64,000 bases of DNA. Source: Arthrobacter citreus. Its GTDB lineage: Bacteria > Actinomycetota > Actinomycetes > Actinomycetales > Micrococcaceae. Position 1 is the first letter of the stretch. The number at the start of each line of letters is the position of its first letter. Below the pieces are notes generated by a model. The model was given only the letters and a program-made list of their open reading frames with translations. It did not search any database and had not been told where the DNA came from. Location of the stretch: NCBI RefSeq assembly GCF_038405225.1, contig NZ_CP151657.1, positions 3,410,001 through 3,474,000 on the forward strand, written 5' to 3'. Shown one piece after another: positions 24,967-33,545 of the stretch. Made by a program: the position numbers and the translations under genes.

Positions 24967-26652
24967 ATGCGCGCTGCCGCTGACATCTCCAGTGACTTGG
25001 AAATCTCCCGCCGGGCGGTGATGAAGCCCGTGACCGATGTTGCCCGGGCCGCCGGCATTCCCGAAGCGGCCCTGGAACTGTACGGCCGTTACAAAGCCAA
25101 GATCGACCCGCTGCTGGTGCCGCCCCGGAGCACCCTCGGGCAGGTGGTGCTGGTAACCGCCATGAGCCCCACCCCGGCCGGTGAGGGGAAGTCCACCGTC
25201 ACCGTGGGGCTGGGGGATGCGCTGGCAAAGGCGGGAGCCAGCACGGTCATCGCCCTGCGCGAGCCGTCACTGGGTCCGGTCCTGGGCCTGAAGGGCGGAG
25301 CCACCGGCGGCGGCTACTCCCAAGTGGTGCCGATGGAAGACATCAACCTGCACTTCACCGGGGACTTTCACGCCATTACCACGGCCAACAACGCCCTGAC
25401 TGCCCTGCTGGACAACCACATCCACCAGGGCAACGAACTGGGCATCGACCCGCGCCGGATCATCTTCCGGCGGGTGATGGACATGAATGACCGATCGCTG
25501 CGCAACATCGTGATCGGCCTGGGCGGACCCGCGGAGGGCACCCCGCGCCAGGACGGCTTTGACATCACGGTGGCATCGGAAATCATGGCCGTGTTCTGCC
25601 TGGCCCGGGATCTGGCCGACCTGAAGGAACGGCTGGCCCGGATCACCGTGGGGTACACCTACAACCGCAAGCCCGTGACGGTGCGGGACCTCGGCGTGGA
25701 GGGTGCCCTGGCGCTGCTGCTGAAGGATGCGGTCAAGCCGAACCTGGTGCAGACCCTTGCCGGCACGCCGGCCCTGATCCACGGTGGCCCGTTCGCCAAC
25801 ATTGCCCACGGCTGCAACTCAGTCATCGCCACGGAGCTGGCGCGCACCGTTGCCGACGTGGTGGTCACCGAGGCGGGTTTTGGTGCTGACCTGGGAGCCG
25901 AAAAGTACATGGACATCACGTCGCGGGCAGCTGACGTGGCGCCTGACGCCGTCGTGCTGGTGGCCACCATCAGGGCGCTGAAGATGCACGGCGGCGTGCC
26001 CAGGGATGAGCTGGGCAAGGCCAATCCGGAAGCGCTGGAGGCGGGCACCGCCAACCTGCGCCGGCATATTGCGAACATCCGCAAATTTGGCCTCGAGCCG
26101 GTGGTGGCCGTGAACGTCTTCAGCACCGACACTCCCGGGGAGATTGAGTGGCTGCTGGACTGGTGCGCCGCCGGGGGCGTGGCGGCAGCCGCCGCTGATG
26201 TGTGGGCCGCGGGCGGCGGCGGGGATGGCGGAGACGCCCTGGCCGCTCTGGTCCTGGCCGCCCTGGAAAAACCCGGAGACTTCCGGTACCTGTATCCGCT
26301 GGATCTGCCGGTGGAGGAAAAAATCCGCACCGTGGCCAGGGAAATTTACGGGGCCGACGACGTCGAATTCTCCCTCCCGGCGCTGCGCCGGTTGGAGGAG
26401 ATCAAGGCCGGGGGATGGGACGGGCTGCCGGTCTGCATGGCAAAGACCCAGTACTCGTTCTCGGATGACGCCTCCCTGCTTGGCGCTCCGACCGGATTCA
26501 CGCTGCACGTGCGGGACCTGATCCTCAAGACCGGGGCCGGCTTCGTGGTCGCGCTCACCGGAGCGGTGATGACCATGCCCGGGTTGCCCAAGGTGCCGGC
26601 GGCCCTGCGGATGGACGTCACGGCGGACGGCACGCCGCAGGGGCTCTCTTAG
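24967..26652 (+). CDS. fhs: formate-tetrahydrofolate ligase
   Basis: The 561-residue enzyme forms 10-formyltetrahydrofolate from formate, ATP and tetrahydrofolate in one-carbon metabolism. The ATP-binding loop [11 protein letters not shown] is at 67-77, followed by the family-specific [20 protein letters not shown] region and [11 protein letters not shown]. The C-terminal [10 protein letters not shown] is also typical. Length is normal. ATG 24967 follows GGAAGGACC. It is 67 bp downstream of mshA and could be cotranscribed with it. It ends at a strong hairpin shared with the convergent ino1 gene. Confidence 0.97.
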   Translation: MRAAADISSDLEISRRAVMKPVTDVARAAGIPEAALELYGRYKAKIDPLLVPPRSTLGQVVLVTAMSPTPAGEGKSTVTVGLGDALAKAGASTVIALREPSLGPVLGLKGGATGGGYSQVVPMEDINLHFTGDFHAITTANNALTALLDNHIHQGNELGIDPRRIIFRRVMDMNDRSLRNIVIGLGGPAEGTPRQDGFDITVASEIMAVFCLARDLADLKERLARITVGYTYNRKPVTVRDLGVEGALALLLKDAVKPNLVQTLAGTPALIHGGPFANIAHGCNSVIATELARTVADVVVTEAGFGADLGAEKYMDITSRAADVAPDAVVLVATIRALKMHGGVPRDELGKANPEALEAGTANLRRHIANIRKFGLEPVVAVNVFSTDTPGEIEWLLDWCAAGGVAAAAADVWAAGGGGDGGDALAALVLAALEKPGDFRYLYPLDLPVEEKIRTVAREIYGADDVEFSLPALRRLEEIKAGGWDGLPVCMAKTQYSFSDDASLLGAPTGFTLHVRDLILKTGAGFVVALTGAVMTMPGLPKVPAALRMDVTADGTPQGLS

Positions 26653-26691
26653 GCACGCCTCTCCGCCGCACCCGAACGAACCGCACGCGAA

Positions 26692-26739
26692 ATGGCAGCA
26701 GGTGTCCTTCCCGGCACTGGGAAGGACACCTGCTGCCAT
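26692..26739. terminator. bidirectional terminator hairpin between fhs and ino1
   Basis: A perfect 21-bp inverted repeat (26692-26712 with 26719-26739) encloses the loop GGCACT. It lies between two convergent genes. There is no long T-run, as is common in high-GC actinobacteria. Confidence 0.85.
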
Positions 26740-26785
26740 CTCGGCGGGCCCGAAGGCCCCGGAGGGGGCGGAGGGGCGGGAGCGG

Positions 26786-27871
26786 TTAGCGCTCGACCTC
26801 GCCGCGGATGAACTGCTCCACCTTTTCCTTGGCAATGTCATCGTTGTACTGCTCCGGCGGGCTCTTCATGAAATAGCTCGACGCCGAGAGGATGGGACCG
26901 CCGATGCCGCGGTCCAGCGCGATTTTGGCGGCACGGATGGCGTCGATAATGACGCCTGCGGAGTTGGGGGAGTCCCAGACCTCGAGCTTGTATTCCAGCG
27001 ACACCGGAGCATCGCCGAAGTTGCGGCCCTCCAACCGGACAAAGGCCCACTTGCGGTCATCCAGCCACGCCACGTAGTCCGAGGGACCGATGTGGACGTC
27101 GTCGGCCTTCAGGTCAGCTGACGTGTTGGAGGTGACGGCCTGGGTTTTGGAAATCTTCTTGGACTCCAGCCGCTCGCGCTCGAGCATGTTCTTGAAGTCC
27201 ATGTTTCCGCCGACATTGAGCTGATAGGTGCGGTCCAGGATGACACCGCGGTCCTCGAACAGCTTGGCCATCACCCGGTGCGTGATGGTGGCGCCGATCT
27301 GGCTCTTGATGTCGTCGCCGATGATGGGAACTCCGGCGGCCGTGAACTTGTCCGCCCATTCCTTGGTGCCGGCAATGAACACCGGCAGGGCGTTGACAAA
27401 ACCGACCCCGGCGTCGATGGCGCACTGGGCATAGAACTTGGCTGCCTGCTCGGAGCCGACGGGCAGGTAGCAGACCATGACGTCAACTTTGTTGTCCCGC
27501 AGTGCGGCGACCATGTCCACCGGTTCGGCATCGGATTCCACGATGGTTTCCCGGTAGTACTTGCCCAGGCCGTCGAGGGTATGGCCGCGCTGCACCAGGA
27601 CACCCGTTTCCGGGACGTCGGCAATTTTGATGGTGTTGTTCTCGCTGGCGCCAATCGCCTCGGCCAGATCGAGTCCAACCTTTTTGCCGTCGACGTCGAA
27701 GGCCGCCACGAACTGCACGTCATTGACGTGGTAGTCGCCGAACTTGACGTGCATGAGGCCGGGAACGGTCAACTCCGGGTCGGCGTCCCGGTAGTACTGG
27801 ACGCCCTGGACCAGGGAAGCTGCACAGTTTCCGACACCGACGATTGCGACCCGAATGGGGTTCTTTGCCAC
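26786..27871 (-). CDS. ino1: inositol-3-phosphate synthase
   Basis: The 361-residue protein matches the actinobacterial form of 1L-myo-inositol-1-phosphate synthase, which converts glucose 6-phosphate to inositol phosphate with NAD. The NAD-binding loop is GVGNCAASL (12-20). Later family motifs visible are [21 protein letters not shown] and LNVGGNMDF, containing substrate-binding Lys and Asn residues. Its product feeds MshA for mycothiol and also phosphatidylinositol lipids. Start ATG 27871 follows AAAGGAGAACC on the minus strand. The gene stands alone and is convergent with fhs. Confidence 0.95.
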   Translation of the reverse strand: MAKNPIRVAIVGVGNCAASLVQGVQYYRDADPELTVPGLMHVKFGDYHVNDVQFVAAFDVDGKKVGLDLAEAIGASENNTIKIADVPETGVLVQRGHTLDGLGKYYRETIVESDAEPVDMVAALRDNKVDVMVCYLPVGSEQAAKFYAQCAIDAGVGFVNALPVFIAGTKEWADKFTAAGVPIIGDDIKSQIGATITHRVMAKLFEDRGVILDRTYQLNVGGNMDFKNMLERERLESKKISKTQAVTSNTSADLKADDVHIGPSDYVAWLDDRKWAFVRLEGRNFGDAPVSLEYKLEVWDSPNSAGVIIDAIRAAKIALDRGIGGPILSASSYFMKSPPEQYNDDIAKEKVEQFIRGEVER

Positions 27872-28063
27872 GGTTCTCCTTTGAAGACAAAAATTTTCCC
27901 GTGCCGCTCCGGACGCGGCAGGACCGGCCCAGTCTACGGCCTCAAACCCGCGGTTATGTGTGTGGCATCACAAGCCCGGAAGGACGGGGGCCTGAGGTCC
28001 CATCCCCGGATGGTCCCGAACCCCGGGATCACGGTGAACCAAAAGGCGGAATAATGCCCGTGT

Positions 28064-28069
28064 TAGTTT
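28064..28069 (+). promoter_or_regulatory. -10 element of a probable leaderless promoter (58-residue membrane protein)
   Basis: TAGTTT is followed by 6 nt and then ATG 28076, the same spacing as other leaderless candidates in the window. No clear -35 is seen. Confidence 0.4.
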
Positions 28070-28075
28070 CGAGGT

Positions 28076-28252
28076 ATGAAACGCAAACCCGGAATGACGG
28101 TAATCCTGGTTGCCGCGCTGCTGATCCTCGCGTGGAATACGCCCATCCCGCCGGCTGTCGGCGTTCCTGCCGCAGTGGCCCTTTTCCTGGGAGTTTTCAT
28201 CCTCGTCGTGGTCCGGTCGGTTCAGCGCGTCCGGAGGGACCAGGCCCGCTAG
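28076..28252 (+). CDS. small membrane protein, 58 residues
   Basis: The frame encodes MKRKPGMTVILVAALLILAW, a proline-containing turn, a second hydrophobic stretch (VGVPAAVALFLGVFILVVV) and a basic tail. The two predicted membrane helices with positive ends look like a real small integral membrane protein. A TAGTTT -10 element six bases before the ATG suggests a leaderless mRNA. The family is not recognised. It lies between ino1 (divergent) and the GT87 gene, 49 bp upstream of the latter. Confidence 0.6.
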   Translation: MKRKPGMTVILVAALLILAWNTPIPPAVGVPAAVALFLGVFILVVVRSVQRVRRDQAR

Positions 28253-28301
28253 CCGCGCGGCTCGGCAGCGCGCGGCAGGCACCGGCGGCATACTGGTAGT
28301 C

Positions 28302-29792
28302 ATGGAGCCCAAGCCCAGGCGCCGGCCGCTGCGAATAGTGGTGCCCAGCCGCAACGATCCGCTGCTCAAGACCCTGACCGAGGGCATCGGCGGTCCCCTG
28401 GGACGGCACACGTCGCCGGGAATTGTCACCCCCGGGTTCTTCACCGTGGAACGGGTGCTGATTCTGCTCACCACCGTGGCCGCCCTGCTGGCGGTGCTGG
28501 TGAAAAATCCGTGCCGGGCCAATGGCTGGAGCACACCGGGCCACTTCTATCAGGCCTGCTATTCGGACTGGCCCGTGCTGTTCGACGAGCGGGGGCTGGC
28601 AGACGGCGTGTTTCCCTTCCTGACGCCGGGCTACGCGTTTGAGTACCCGGTGCTGCTGGGACTGCTCGCCGGAGCCGTTGCCCTGTTCGTTCCGGGCGAT
28701 GGTGTCACGCCGGAGCGTGCGCTGGCCTATTTCGACATTAACGCCGCCCTCGCGGTGCTGGCCTGGATCGCAACCGTCACCGCAACGCTGCGGATGACCA
28801 ACCGGCGGCCGTGGGACGCCGCCATGGTGGCGCTGGCCCCGGCCATGATCCTTTCCGTGTTCATCAACTGGGACGTCTGGGCCGTGCTCCTGGCTGCGCT
28901 GGGCATGCTGGCCTTTGCCCGCAGCAGGCCCGTCCTGGCCGGAGTCTGCCTGGGCCTTGGCACGGCGCTGAAGCTGTACCCGGTGCTGATCCTGGGAGCG
29001 GTGCTGGTCCTCGCCCTCCGCACGATGCGCCTGCGCCCGGCGTTCCAGGCGTTCGGCGGGGCGGCCGCGGCGTGGCTGGCGGTGAACGTTCCGTTCATGA
29101 TCTTCGATTTCACCGGCTGGAAGTTCTTCCTGGACTTCACCGGGGACCGTCCGGCGGGGTTCTCTTCGGGATGGTACGTCTGGAACATCATGGCCGGACG
29201 GATCGGCCGTGCGGAGGCCGGACCGGAGTTCATCAATTTCTGGGCCTACTTCCTGTTTGCCGCGGCGTGCGCCGGCATCGCCGTGCTGGCACTTGCGGCA
29301 CCCCGCCGGCCCCGGCTGGCGCAGCTGGCGTTCCTGATCGTGGCGGCCTTCGTGCTCACCAACAAGGTCTATTCACCCCAGTTTGTCCTGTGGCTTATCC
29401 CGCTCGTGGCCCTCGCCCGGCCCCGGTGGACCGACTTCCTGGTGTGGCAGTTCTTTGAGGTGATGCACTGGTGGGCGGTATGGATGTACCTGGGGGCGGT
29501 GACCTCCGGGGGAGAACCCCGGAACAACATTGACGCGGCGTACTATGCCTGGGCGGTGGCCGGACACATGGCGGCCACCGCCTGGCTCATGAGCCGGGTC
29601 ATCAGCGACATTCTTTTCCCCGCCGGAGATCCGGTCCGCCGGCTTGATGTCGACGACCCGCAGGGCGGCCCCTTTGACCATGCACCGGACCGGTTCCGGC
29701 TCGGGCACAGGATGCGGGCGGGCGGTTTCCGCTCCGCCCGCATCCGCTCGGGCGGCAACAAAAGCGCGGCACAGAAAGCAGGAAACCCATGA
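28302..29792 (+). CDS. GT87-family membrane glycosyltransferase (DUF2029)
   Basis: The 496-residue polytopic protein has about ten hydrophobic segments and the features of GT87 mannosyltransferase-like enzymes, which use polyprenyl-phosphate sugars at the outer face of the membrane. The first extracytoplasmic loop has CYSDWPVLFDERGL and a catalytic-type acidic region; FEYPVLLG, NWDVWAVLL and ALKLYPVL are recurrent family phrases. A homologous gene (Rv0051) lies between ponA1 and rpsF in mycobacteria, so the ancestral neighbourhood is shared; here about 14 kb separates it from rpsF. The acceptor is unknown. The stop overlaps the next start (ATGA). Confidence 0.82.
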   Translation: MEPKPRRRPLRIVVPSRNDPLLKTLTEGIGGPLGRHTSPGIVTPGFFTVERVLILLTTVAALLAVLVKNPCRANGWSTPGHFYQACYSDWPVLFDERGLADGVFPFLTPGYAFEYPVLLGLLAGAVALFVPGDGVTPERALAYFDINAALAVLAWIATVTATLRMTNRRPWDAAMVALAPAMILSVFINWDVWAVLLAALGMLAFARSRPVLAGVCLGLGTALKLYPVLILGAVLVLALRTMRLRPAFQAFGGAAAAWLAVNVPFMIFDFTGWKFFLDFTGDRPAGFSSGWYVWNIMAGRIGRAEAGPEFINFWAYFLFAAACAGIAVLALAAPRRPRLAQLAFLIVAAFVLTNKVYSPQFVLWLIPLVALARPRWTDFLVWQFFEVMHWWAVWMYLGAVTSGGEPRNNIDAAYYAWAVAGHMAATAWLMSRVISDILFPAGDPVRRLDVDDPQGGPFDHAPDRFRLGHRMRAGGFRSARIRSGGNKSAAQKAGNP

Positions 29793-31234
29793 CTGACGTT
29801 TCAGTGGTCGGAGCCGGGCCCAACGGGCTGGCCGCGGCGGTGATCATGGCCCGCGCCGGGCTGTCGGTGCGGGTGTTCGAAGCAGGACCCACGGCAGGCG
29901 GCGGGAGCCGGACCAAGGAACTGCTTGAACCGGGCCACCGGTACGACGTCTGTTCAGCGGTTCACCCCATGGCCCTGGCCTCGCCCTTTTTCCGCGAATT
30001 TGGCTTGGCGGACCGGATCCGGCTCACCGTTCCGGACATTTCCTACGCCCATCCCCTCGACGGCGGGGACGCCGGCCTGGCCTACCGGGATTTGGACCGC
30101 ACGGCCGCGGAGCTGGGGGCCGACGGCGGGGCCTTCCGCCGCCTGATGCTGCCCCTGACGGAGCGCAGCGAAGACATCACAAAGCTGCTCATGTCGCCGC
30201 TGGTGCGCGGGTACCGCGAGCCGGCGGCAGCGCTCGCCTTTGGCCGCGCCGCCCTGGAGCAGGGCACCCGGCTGTGGAACCGGCGGTTCAGCGGAGAAAA
30301 GGCCCCGGCGCTCCTGACCGGAGTGGCCGCGCACCCCGTGGGCCGCATGCCGTCGCTGCCTTCGGCCGGCGGCGGCCTGCTGCTGTCACTGCTGGCGCAC
30401 ACCGTGGGCTGGCCCATCCCGGAGGGCGGCTCGCAGGCCATCGCGGATGCCATGGTTCTGGACCTGCAGGCACATGGCGGGGAACTTGTGACCGGACACC
30501 GGGTGGCATCGCTGAAGGAAGTGCGCGATTCCAGGACCGTGCTGCTCGACGTTTCCCCGGCCACCCTCCTGGATCTGGCCGGTCCGGACCTGCCGCGCCC
30601 CTATGCTCGGGCGCTGGAGCACTTCCGTTACGGCAATGCCGCCTGCAAAGTGGACTTCATCCTTTCCGGTCCGGTGCCGTGGGCCAATGCTGAAGTCCAC
30701 CGGGCGGGCACCGTGCACCTGGGCGGCACCCGCGCCGAGCTGGCCCGGGCGGAGGCACAGGTGGCCGCCGGGCGGCACCCGGACCGGCCCTACGTCCTGC
30801 TGTCCCAGCCCAGCAGTTTTGATTCCTCCCGCGCACCGGCGGGCCGCCACGTCCTGTGGACCTACTGTCACGTTCCGGCCGGATCAACCCGGGATATGAC
30901 CGAAGCGGTCACCGCACAAATCGAGCGTTTTGCACCCGGCTTCCGGGACGTCGTCGTACGCTCCCAGGGAACGACGGCGGCGGACCTGGAGCGCTACAAC
31001 GAAAATTATGTGGGCGGAGACTTCGGGGGAGGGGCAGTAAACCTGTGGCAGATGGCGGCGCGGCCCATACCCGCGCTGAATCCCTGGCGGACGCCGCTGC
31101 CGGGGGTGTACCTGTGCTCGGCCTCCACTCCGCCCGGCCCCGGCGTTCATGGCATGGGAGGGCGCCACGCGGCGGAACTGGCACTGCGGCGTGACCACGG
31201 ACTGGCAGTTCCGGATCTCGGCCCGGGAACTTAA
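29789..31234 (+). CDS. FAD-dependent oxidoreductase, phytoene-desaturase/amine-oxidase superfamily
   Basis: The 481-residue protein begins with the dinucleotide-binding fold VVGAGPNGLAAA and continues with VFEAGPTAGGGSRTKEL, typical of CrtI-like NAD(P)/FAD proteins of the COG1233 type. The C-terminal FAD motif is partly recognisable in LPGVYLCSASTPPGPGVHGM. There is no membrane anchor. No carotenoid genes are nearby, so a carotenoid role is unsupported. Its ATG overlaps the stop of the GT87 gene, which implies coupled expression and perhaps action on a lipid or polyprenyl substrate. Confidence 0.8.
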   Translation: MTDVSVVGAGPNGLAAAVIMARAGLSVRVFEAGPTAGGGSRTKELLEPGHRYDVCSAVHPMALASPFFREFGLADRIRLTVPDISYAHPLDGGDAGLAYRDLDRTAAELGADGGAFRRLMLPLTERSEDITKLLMSPLVRGYREPAAALAFGRAALEQGTRLWNRRFSGEKAPALLTGVAAHPVGRMPSLPSAGGGLLLSLLAHTVGWPIPEGGSQAIADAMVLDLQAHGGELVTGHRVASLKEVRDSRTVLLDVSPATLLDLAGPDLPRPYARALEHFRYGNAACKVDFILSGPVPWANAEVHRAGTVHLGGTRAELARAEAQVAAGRHPDRPYVLLSQPSSFDSSRAPAGRHVLWTYCHVPAGSTRDMTEAVTAQIERFAPGFRDVVVRSQGTTAADLERYNENYVGGDFGGGAVNLWQMAARPIPALNPWRTPLPGVYLCSASTPPGPGVHGMGGRHAAELALRRDHGLAVPDLGPGT

Positions 31235-31335
31235 CCGCGGCCACAGCCGTGGACCCTCGCAGGGGATGGAGCGCGGGAGCTTGTATCTTTAAGTCCGACG
31301 CAAGGCGCTCAGGCTCTGCAGGGGGAATGGACAAC

Positions 31336-32643
31336 ATGGAAAACCAGGACAACGGGTTTTCGGGGAACCCGGAGACCCTTGATCTGCCTGCCGAGCCCGG
31401 CCGCCGGCACCCGCAGTGGTGGCTGGCGCTGCAGTCGGCGCTGATTGCCTATGGCTTGACCCTGGGGGCCGCGCTGGTGACCATGGCTCTCCTGGTCCTG
31501 GGGTTCTTCCTGGGCGGCACCGGAGCGCTGAACGGCATGAATGATTCCGCCGGAACCATGGGCGCCAGGCTTGACGGCCCCTCGGCGCTGCTGATCTATC
31601 CGTTTTTCCTCGCCGCCATGGCCCTGGGCGGAACACCTGTTTTGACGATATCCGCCGCCGGGTATGCCAACCTTCCGGCCCCGCTGGTCAGCATCTGGGT
31701 CGGTGCCCTTCCCCTGCTCCTGACAGCGGTTGCGCTCACTGCACTGTGGCGGCGGGGCCGCCGGGCCGAACGCAGGGAAGGGTTGGCTTCGGAGTGGCAC
31801 CGCTGGCTGTATTCGGCGCTGACCGGTCTGGGCCTGGCCGCGGTGTCCGTGCTCATGAGCCTGCTGATGTCACTGCGCGAGGACACCGAGGCCGGCGCCA
31901 TGTTCCTGACCGCGGCTTCACCGGGCCTGGTGGCCGGTGCCGTGCTGATGGGCACCCTGGCCACCTGGGCGGGGCGGAAAAACGGAACCGGAACCGCGCC
32001 GCGCTGGATAACGCGGATCGAACAGTTCCTGCCGGGAATCCGCACCGGGCTGCGGGTTGCGGGCGGCCATTACCTGGCTTATACGGCCGTGGCCGGAACC
32101 GCTCTGCTGGTCACAGGGCTGGTGAAGGGCGGCGTGGCCGTGGCCTTTGCTTCGCCGCTGTGGCTGCCCACCGCGGCGGGCTGGGCGTACGGGCTGGGTC
32201 ATCTGTCCGCCGTGAGTGAGCACGGGCTGCCCGCTGCCGCGAACCTTCCGGGTTCCATCGGGGACCTGCCGGCGTGGGCCAGCGCTGCGGCCGGGGTCCT
32301 GAGCCTCCTGCTGGCGGCGGCGGCATCCGTGGCGTGGTACCTGGCGCGGAACCGCCAGCCCCAGGTTCTTGCCCGGTTTTCCTCCTGGCTGACCCTGCCG
32401 GCGGCCTTTGGGCTTGCCGGGGCGGCCGTGTCCATTCTCAGCGTCCTCGTTACCGGCCAGACGTTTGCCGGCGGCGGGCGGGGAGTGGATCTTGGCGCCG
32501 CCGGACCGGTTCCCTGGACCTTCCTCGTGATGGCGGCGTGGGGTTTGGTGATCGAGGCCGGTGCCCGCACGATGGCAGGCCACGTGGCGCATCTCGTGCC
32601 GGCGCGGGTGTCCGCACGGCTGACCCGTTCCGCCGGCAACTGA
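31336..32643 (+). CDS. multi-pass membrane protein of unknown function
   Basis: The protein has about ten hydrophobic segments separated by short polar loops and no recognisable enzyme motif. I prefer ATG 31336 (MENQDNG, 435 residues), because GGGGGA at 31321-31326 then has 9-nt spacing; ATG 31327 and an upstream start at 31249 are alternatives. The N-terminal tail of about 30 residues is polar. It follows the FAD oxidoreductase by about 100 bp on the same strand. Function is not predicted. Confidence 0.75.
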   Translation: MENQDNGFSGNPETLDLPAEPGRRHPQWWLALQSALIAYGLTLGAALVTMALLVLGFFLGGTGALNGMNDSAGTMGARLDGPSALLIYPFFLAAMALGGTPVLTISAAGYANLPAPLVSIWVGALPLLLTAVALTALWRRGRRAERREGLASEWHRWLYSALTGLGLAAVSVLMSLLMSLREDTEAGAMFLTAASPGLVAGAVLMGTLATWAGRKNGTGTAPRWITRIEQFLPGIRTGLRVAGGHYLAYTAVAGTALLVTGLVKGGVAVAFASPLWLPTAAGWAYGLGHLSAVSEHGLPAAANLPGSIGDLPAWASAAAGVLSLLLAAAASVAWYLARNRQPQVLARFSSWLTLPAAFGLAGAAVSILSVLVTGQTFAGGGRGVDLGAAGPVPWTFLVMAAWGLVIEAGARTMAGHVAHLVPARVSARLTRSAGN

Positions 32644-32722
32644 GCACCCGGGCAGGGGAGGCACGGCTCAATCCCTTGCGCTCCCGGCCGGGCCGTGGGG
32701 AACTGGGAACAGGAGGTTTGCC

Positions 32723-32992
32723 ATGACCGAGCACCTGAACAATCACCACCGGGACACCCTGGACCGGATCCTGCGGCATCCCACGAGCTCAAACATTGAG
32801 TGGAAGGACGTGGTGTCCCTGCTGGATGCGGTGGCCGACACGACCCGGGAGCACAACGGCAAATACGAGGTCACCCTCGCCGGCCAGACGGATTTTCTGG
32901 AGCCGCCCCGGGGGAAAGACATAGACGAGCAGACGGTGGTGGATCTGCGGCGAATCCTGACCCGCGCCGGGTACACCCCGGACACCAAGTAG
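32723..32992 (+). CDS. small HicA-like protein, 89 residues
   Basis: ATG 32723 follows AGGAGG at good spacing. The sequence has a short N-terminal helix with RILRHPTSSNIEWKDV, a strand-rich middle (KYEVTLAGQTDFLEPP) and a C-terminal helix (VDLRRILTRAGYTP). This order resembles the dsRBD-like HicA fold, in larger variants in which SxNIxWxDV is common. The HicA catalytic His of the usual GSH motif is not evident, and no HicB partner is adjacent, so a toxin role is not supported. It is followed by an 18-bp tandem repeat. Confidence 0.55.
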   Translation: MTEHLNNHHRDTLDRILRHPTSSNIEWKDVVSLLDAVADTTREHNGKYEVTLAGQTDFLEPPRGKDIDEQTVVDLRRILTRAGYTPDTK

Positions 32993-33006
32993 GAGCTGCC
33001 CGGAAA

Positions 33007-33060
33007 CCCGGACAGCCGGGGCAACCCGGACAGCCGGGGCAGCCCGGACAGCCGGGGCAG
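33007..33060 (+). repeat. three tandem copies of an 18-bp repeat
   Basis: The unit CCCGGACAGCCGGGGCAG occurs three times (first copy ends in A) with a partial fourth. It lies between convergent genes. Each unit contains an internal CCCGG/CCGGG dyad, and with the following GGCAGCCCGGCGGCAGGCTGCC-like hairpin it could act as a terminator. It would encode Gly-Gln-Pro repeats but is outside any supported gene. Confidence 0.85.
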
Positions 33061-33109
33061 CCCGGCGGCAGGCTGCCCCGGCTCGTGTCCGTGTAGACCG
33101 GCGTGCGGA

Positions 33110-33430
33110 CTATTCGACGGTGAGTTCACCCATCCGAGACCAGTCCTCACCGTCGATCGTCGTGTTGATGATCTTGGGCGTCTCCACCAGTGCCTGCACC
33201 ATGTCCTTCATGGCCTGCTGGAAGTGGTCGCTCTGGACATGGGCGGCAGCGGCGTCGTCCTTGAAGGCCTCAACCAGGACAAACTCGTTGGGGTTTTCCA
33301 GGCTGCGGGACCAGTCGAACCACAGGTTGCCGGGCTCGGCACGGGTTGCGGCGGTGAAATCGGCGGTCAGCTCGGGCCAGCGGTCTGTCCATTCCGGCTT
33401 GACGTTGAATTTGACGGTTATGAAGATCAC
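33110..33430 (-). CDS. antibiotic biosynthesis monooxygenase (YgiN-like) domain protein
   Basis: The 106-residue protein is a single ABM/YgiN ferredoxin-like domain: MIFITVKFNVKPE, then NLWFDWSRSLENPNEFVLVEAF, HVQSDHFQQAM and a C-terminal strand. Such small dimers include quinol monooxygenases and aldehyde- or heme-handling proteins, so the substrate cannot be inferred. GTG 33430 has an AGGAG Shine-Dalgarno. It is monocistronic, with divergent ABC-F and convergent HicA-like neighbours. Confidence 0.85.
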   Translation of the reverse strand: MIFITVKFNVKPEWTDRWPELTADFTAATRAEPGNLWFDWSRSLENPNEFVLVEAFKDDAAAAHVQSDHFQQAMKDMVQALVETPKIINTTIDGEDWSRMGELTVE

Positions 33431-33545
33431 GGGTGCTCCTGATGGTTGGACCTAGTGCGGATCTTCATCGTAGGCAGATGGCGGCGGCCCCTGTCCATGC
33501 GGGCCCGGCATGCGGCGGCAGGCCACCGGATGGGAGGATGGGAGC

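Noticed and set aside
32800-33096. Collagen-like Gly-Gln-Pro repeat protein
   Set aside because: The repeats are read through from a shadow frame of the HicA-like gene; no start signal supports it, so the DNA repeat is the real feature.
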